Shown: positions 60,845 to 64,000 of the stretch, one piece after another
Layout: the number at the start of each line of letters is the position of its first letter
Numbering within the stretch: position 1 is the first letter of the stretch
NCBI RefSeq assembly: GCF_021117385.1
Contig: NZ_CP088252.1
Span: 1,860,001-1,924,000 of the forward strand
Length of the DNA: 64,000 bases
From: Frateuria soli
GTDB lineage: Bacteria > Pseudomonadota > Gammaproteobacteria > Xanthomonadales > Rhodanobacteraceae
Direction of reading: 5' to 3'
The notes under the pieces: model-generated
Told to the model about the DNA's origin: nothing
The model's input: only the letters and a program-made list of their open reading frames with translations
Database searches by the model: none
Position numbers and translations under genes: made by a program

Positions 60845-61798
60845 ATGCGCGACGCGCTGCGCCGCCTGCAGGAGCTGGCCGAGCGGCGGCTGCCCGCACT
60901 GACCCGCTTCCGCCGCCCGGAGCCGATGCCGATCGAGCTGAACCGGCGGCGGATCTACATCGTGCCAACCGGCTTCGGCCTGGGTTTCACCTTGCTGCTG
61001 CTGGTGATGCTCGCCGGCTCGCTCAACTATTCCAACAACGCCGCCCTGCTGCTCACCTGCCTGCTGGGCGCGGCCGGTGCGGCGAGCATGCTGATCGCGT
61101 TCCGTGCGCTCGACGGCCTGACGCTGGCCAGCGTTCGCGCGGGCCAGGCGGTCGCCGGCCAGCCGCTGGCGTTGACGCTCGAGCTGGAGTCGAGGCGGCC
61201 GCGCAGCGCGATCCGGATCGACCTGGATCGATCCTGCCAGGCCTTCGCCATCGACGCCGCCGGCAAGGCCGATGTCACCCTGCCGCTGGCCACCCGCGAG
61301 CGCGGCTGGCAACCCCTGCCGCGCGTGCGCGTGTGGACGACCTGGCCGCTGGGACTGTTCCGCGCCTGGAGCTGGATGCATCCGGAGCAGTCCGTGCTGG
61401 TCTGGCCGCGCCCCGAGGACGACGGTCCACCGCCACGATTGCCCGCCGACGAAGGCCTGCGCCCGCGCCTGCATCGCGGGGAGGATCTGGCCGCCCTGCG
61501 CGACTACCGCAGCGGCGATCCGCGCAAGCACATCGCCTGGAAGGCCAGTGCGCGGCTGGGCCAGCTGCTCAGCAAGGACTTCGAACAGCCCGAGTCCCGT
61601 CCCGAATGGCGCCTGGACTGGCGCGAGCTGGAGGGCATGGAGAACGAGGCACGCATCGCCCGCCTCGCCCGCTGGCTGGGCGAGGCGCATGCGCAGGGAC
61701 GGCGGCACAGCCTGTGGCTGCCGGGCCAGCCGATCGAGGCGGGAAGCGGCCCGGGCCACTATGCGCGCTGCATGAGCGCGCTGGCGTCGCTGCCATGA
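60845..61798 (+). CDS. DUF58 domain protein
   Basis: A 317-residue protein with two N-terminal membrane helices (about 42-62 and 66-85) and the DUF58 signature DLAALRDYRSGDPRKHIAWK (about 215-240), related to VWA folds. Partner of MoxR in many genomes; function unproven. ATG 2 bases after the moxR stop. Confidence 0.88.
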   Translation: MRDALRRLQELAERRLPALTRFRRPEPMPIELNRRRIYIVPTGFGLGFTLLLLVMLAGSLNYSNNAALLLTCLLGAAGAASMLIAFRALDGLTLASVRAGQAVAGQPLALTLELESRRPRSAIRIDLDRSCQAFAIDAAGKADVTLPLATRERGWQPLPRVRVWTTWPLGLFRAWSWMHPEQSVLVWPRPEDDGPPPRLPADEGLRPRLHRGEDLAALRDYRSGDPRKHIAWKASARLGQLLSKDFEQPESRPEWRLDWRELEGMENEARIARLARWLGEAHAQGRRHSLWLPGQPIEAGSGPGHYARCMSALASLP

Positions 61799-63774
61799 TC
61801 GGGGTGAAACGCCGAACGGACGAGCCAACGCTGGATCGCCGCGCGTTCGACCTGCTCTGCCTGACCATGGCCTGCGTGCTCGGCGTGCATGCGCCACACC
61901 AGCCCTGGTGGCTGGTGGCCGCACTGGCGCTGGTGTTGGGGCTGCGCTGGTGGCAGCGCCGCCGGCATGGCACGCGCCCGCCGCTGCTGCTCAAGCTGCC
62001 GCTGCTGGCCTTGCTGGCGGTGGCCGTCGTCTTCACCTACGGCACCATCTTCGGGCAGCAACCCGGTTCCGCGCTGGCGGTCGGGCTGCTGGTGCTCAAG
62101 CTGCTGGAAAGCGAAACACCCCGCGACGCCAGGGTCGGCATCAGTTTCGCCTGTTTCGGGCTGATGGCCGCGCTGCTGTTCGACCAGGGGCTGGTCGCCA
62201 CCTTCGTGGTCGCGCTGGGCCTGCTGCCGGCCTTGGCCACCTTGCGTGCGCTGGAACCGGCGCAGGCACCGGCGAGCCTGCCGCGCGCCCTGCTGCCGGG
62301 GTTGGCGCTGCTCGCCGCCGCCGTGCCGCTGGCGCTGCTCGCCTTCGCCCTGGTTCCGCGCCTGAGCTCGCCGCTCTGGGGAACGGCCAACAGCCCGCAA
62401 GCGCGGACCGGCCTCAGCGACCGCATGTCGCCGGGCAACTTCACCGAGCTGCTGACCGACGATCGCCCGGCCATGCGGGTCAGTTTCGACGGTCCGCCGC
62501 CCGCACCCGAGCTGCGCTATTTCCGCGCGTACGTCATGTGGCTGTACGACGGGCGCACCTGGGAACATGCCGATCTGCGCCGCGCCGACGGCCAGCGCCG
62601 GCTCTTGGAAACGCTGGAGTCCAGGGGCACCAGCCGCTACCAGGTCGACCTGGAGCCGACCAACCGCGGCATCCTGCCCGCGCTCGACGTGCCGCTGGAG
62701 GCGCCGGCGGACGCGCGGCTCAGTCCCGATCGCGAGGTAATCAGCGACAAGCCCGTGCGCGAGCTGCTGCGCTACACACTCGACTCGGCGATCCGCTACC
62801 ACCTGCAGCCGGAGCTGCCGGAAGCGGCCCGGCGTTTCGCGCTGCGCCTGCCCCAGGGGTTCAACCCCCGCACGCATGCGCTGGCCACGCAATGGCGCGA
62901 GCGTCACGGTAGCGACGACCAGGCCATCGTGGACGCCGCGCTTGCCCTGTTCCACGACGGCGGCTTCCGCTACACGCTTGCGCCGGCGCCACTGGGCCGC
63001 GACGCAGTGGACGATTTCCTGTTCGGGACCCGCGAGGGTTTCTGCGAGCATTACGCCTCCTCGTTCACCGTGCTGATGCGCGCCGCCGGCGTCCCCTCGC
63101 GCGTCGTCACCGGTTACCAGGGCGGCTACTGGAATTCTTTGGGCAACTACCTGCTGGTGCGCCAGTCGGACGCGCATGCATGGAGCGAGGTCTGGCTGGA
63201 GGGCCGCGGCTGGGTGCGGATCGATCCCACCGCCGCCGTGCGGCCCGAACGCGTCAGCCTGGGCGCGGCCGCCGCCGGCGACCAGCCCGGCTGGGCGGAA
63301 ACCAGCTGGCTGGCGTCGCTGCGCAACCGGTGGGACGTGGTCAACCACTGGTGGACCCAGGGCGTTATCGGCTTTGATGCGCTGCGCCAGCGTGGCCTGC
63401 TGACCCCATTCGGCATCCGCGATACCGGCACGGCGATGCTGGGCATGCTGCTGGCGATCGGCACCTCGCTTTTCGTGGCGATCGGCACCGGCTGGGCGTT
63501 GTGGCGGCGTGAGCGGCCCGAGCCGCTGCGCAAGGCGCTGCGGCGGCTGGAAGCCAGGCTCGCGCGCGCCGGCATCACGCGCCGTCGCGGCGAAGGACCG
63601 CAACATTACCTGCGCCGCGCCGCGCGGGCGTTGCCGGCGCAACGCGGCGAACTGGAGCGACTGATGAACCGTTACCTTGAACTGCGCTATGCGCACGACG
63701 AACCGGTGCCTGAACTGCTGCGGGAGTTCCAGCGGGCGGTACGGGAATTCCGGCCCCGGCGCGTGGTCAAATGA
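61795..63774 (+). CDS. TgpA-like transglutaminase-domain membrane protein
   Basis: A 659-residue protein. Six or so N-terminal membrane helices (DUF3488-type, about 15-190) precede a periplasmic transglutaminase core with the catalytic Cys in EGFCEHYASSFTVLMRAAG, His in SDAHAWSEVWLEG and Asp in VRIDPTAAV. A further helix (about 543-565) leads to a cytosolic DUF4129-like tail. It matches TgpA of Pseudomonas, which is essential there. The ATG overlaps the DUF58 stop (ATGA). Confidence 0.88.
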   Translation: MIGVKRRTDEPTLDRRAFDLLCLTMACVLGVHAPHQPWWLVAALALVLGLRWWQRRRHGTRPPLLLKLPLLALLAVAVVFTYGTIFGQQPGSALAVGLLVLKLLESETPRDARVGISFACFGLMAALLFDQGLVATFVVALGLLPALATLRALEPAQAPASLPRALLPGLALLAAAVPLALLAFALVPRLSSPLWGTANSPQARTGLSDRMSPGNFTELLTDDRPAMRVSFDGPPPAPELRYFRAYVMWLYDGRTWEHADLRRADGQRRLLETLESRGTSRYQVDLEPTNRGILPALDVPLEAPADARLSPDREVISDKPVRELLRYTLDSAIRYHLQPELPEAARRFALRLPQGFNPRTHALATQWRERHGSDDQAIVDAALALFHDGGFRYTLAPAPLGRDAVDDFLFGTREGFCEHYASSFTVLMRAAGVPSRVVTGYQGGYWNSLGNYLLVRQSDAHAWSEVWLEGRGWVRIDPTAAVRPERVSLGAAAAGDQPGWAETSWLASLRNRWDVVNHWWTQGVIGFDALRQRGLLTPFGIRDTGTAMLGMLLAIGTSLFVAIGTGWALWRRERPEPLRKALRRLEARLARAGITRRRGEGPQHYLRRAARALPAQRGELERLMNRYLELRYAHDEPVPELLREFQRAVREFRPRRVVK

Positions 63775-63821
63775 ATGTCCATGCGGCCGCCCGGGCGGCC
63801 GCTGTCCCAGGGAGAACCGTC

Positions 63822-64000
63822 ATGTCCTTTCCTTACCGCCCTCTGGCCCTGGCCACCGCCTTCGGCCTGCTGACCGCCTGTGCAACGGTGCCCCAGCCGC
63901 TGCAGGGCACCTACTCCGACGTGAGCACGGCGGGAGCCCAGCAGGGCGGCGCCGGAGGCGCGAAAGTCCGCTGGGGCGGCGAAATCATCAAGACCGAGCC
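63822..64000 (+). CDS. Slp-family outer-membrane lipoprotein (3' partial)
   Basis: The first 59 residues are visible before the window ends. A short signal peptide ends in the lipobox LTAC with lipidated Cys20. The following QGTYSDV and VRWGGEI fit the Slp (starvation lipoprotein) family, PF03843. A GGAG site lies 9 bases before the ATG. A perfect palindrome (GCGGCCGCCCGGGCGGCCGC, 63784-63803) lies in the short gap after the transglutaminase gene. Confidence 0.75.
   Translation, partial: MSFPYRPLALATAFGLLTACATVPQPLQGTYSDVSTAGAQQGGAGGAKVRWGGEIIKTE

Overview
The window is GC-rich (roughly two thirds G+C by eye), densely coded gammaproteobacterial chromosome. Protein sequences, gene order and repeat families point to the Xanthomonadales. 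A Rhodanobacteraceae-like member (the Rhodanobacter, Dyella, Frateuria, Luteibacter group) is my best guess, inferred from protein similarity as I know these families and not from a search. I see no prophage, insertion sequence, CRISPR array, resistance island or base-composition break. This is mostly core genome, and the unusual signals lie in the non-coding DNA.

Layout. 1-2.6 kb: the end of one hybrid sensor kinase and a complete second one. 3.0-8.8 kb: sucA-sucB-lpd, the complete 2-oxoglutarate dehydrogenase complex, ending at a terminator and a REP pair. 8.9-14.1 kb: single genes (LOG-family hydrolase, AcuI-type reductase, PilH), a repeat cluster, an Hsp20-CbpA chaperone pair, a 1-Cys peroxiredoxin and a DoxX membrane protein. 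14.1-18.3 kb (minus): gyrA with a structured leader, then gtrA-like and mtnA. 18.3-20.3 kb (minus): a class III PHA synthase, phaE-phaC. 20.5-29.8 kb (minus): the conserved tRNA-fMet - rimP - nusA - infB - rbfA - truB - rpsO - pnp translation/RNA operon. 29.9-44.8 kb (minus): all 14 nuo genes A-N for complex I, with a nested palindromic element between nuoC and nuoD. 45.0-57.1 kb (minus): yceD - rpmF - fabH - fabD - fabG - acpP - fabF - pabB - pabC - mltG - tmk - holB - PIG-L deacetylase - pilZ. 57.2-58.2 kb: a small membrane protein and maf. 58.3-63.8 kb: a GT39-type glycosyltransferase divergent from moxR - DUF58 - transglutaminase. The window ends inside a Slp-type lipoprotein gene.

How they work together. 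The suc and nuo operons couple TCA-cycle carbon oxidation to NADH-driven proton pumping. The nusA/infB/rpsO/pnp operon handles transcription elongation, translation initiation, ribosome maturation and RNA decay. The fab operon joins fatty-acid synthesis to folate precursor (pabBC), dTMP (tmk), replication (holB), cell-wall (mltG) and pilus (pilZ) functions. PhaEC turns hydroxyacyl-CoA into storage polyester.

The most interesting signals are: a 162-bp nested hairpin element filling the nuoC-nuoD gap; a terminator-like hairpin in the gyrA leader with an inverted repeat over its -10; an rpsO promoter palindrome and leader hairpin; a near-leaderless promoter for the fab operon; Ala at GyrA position 83; a hairpin enclosing the sucB stop codon; and overlapping divergent start codons for moxR and the GT39 gene. 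I found no clearly new multi-gene system.
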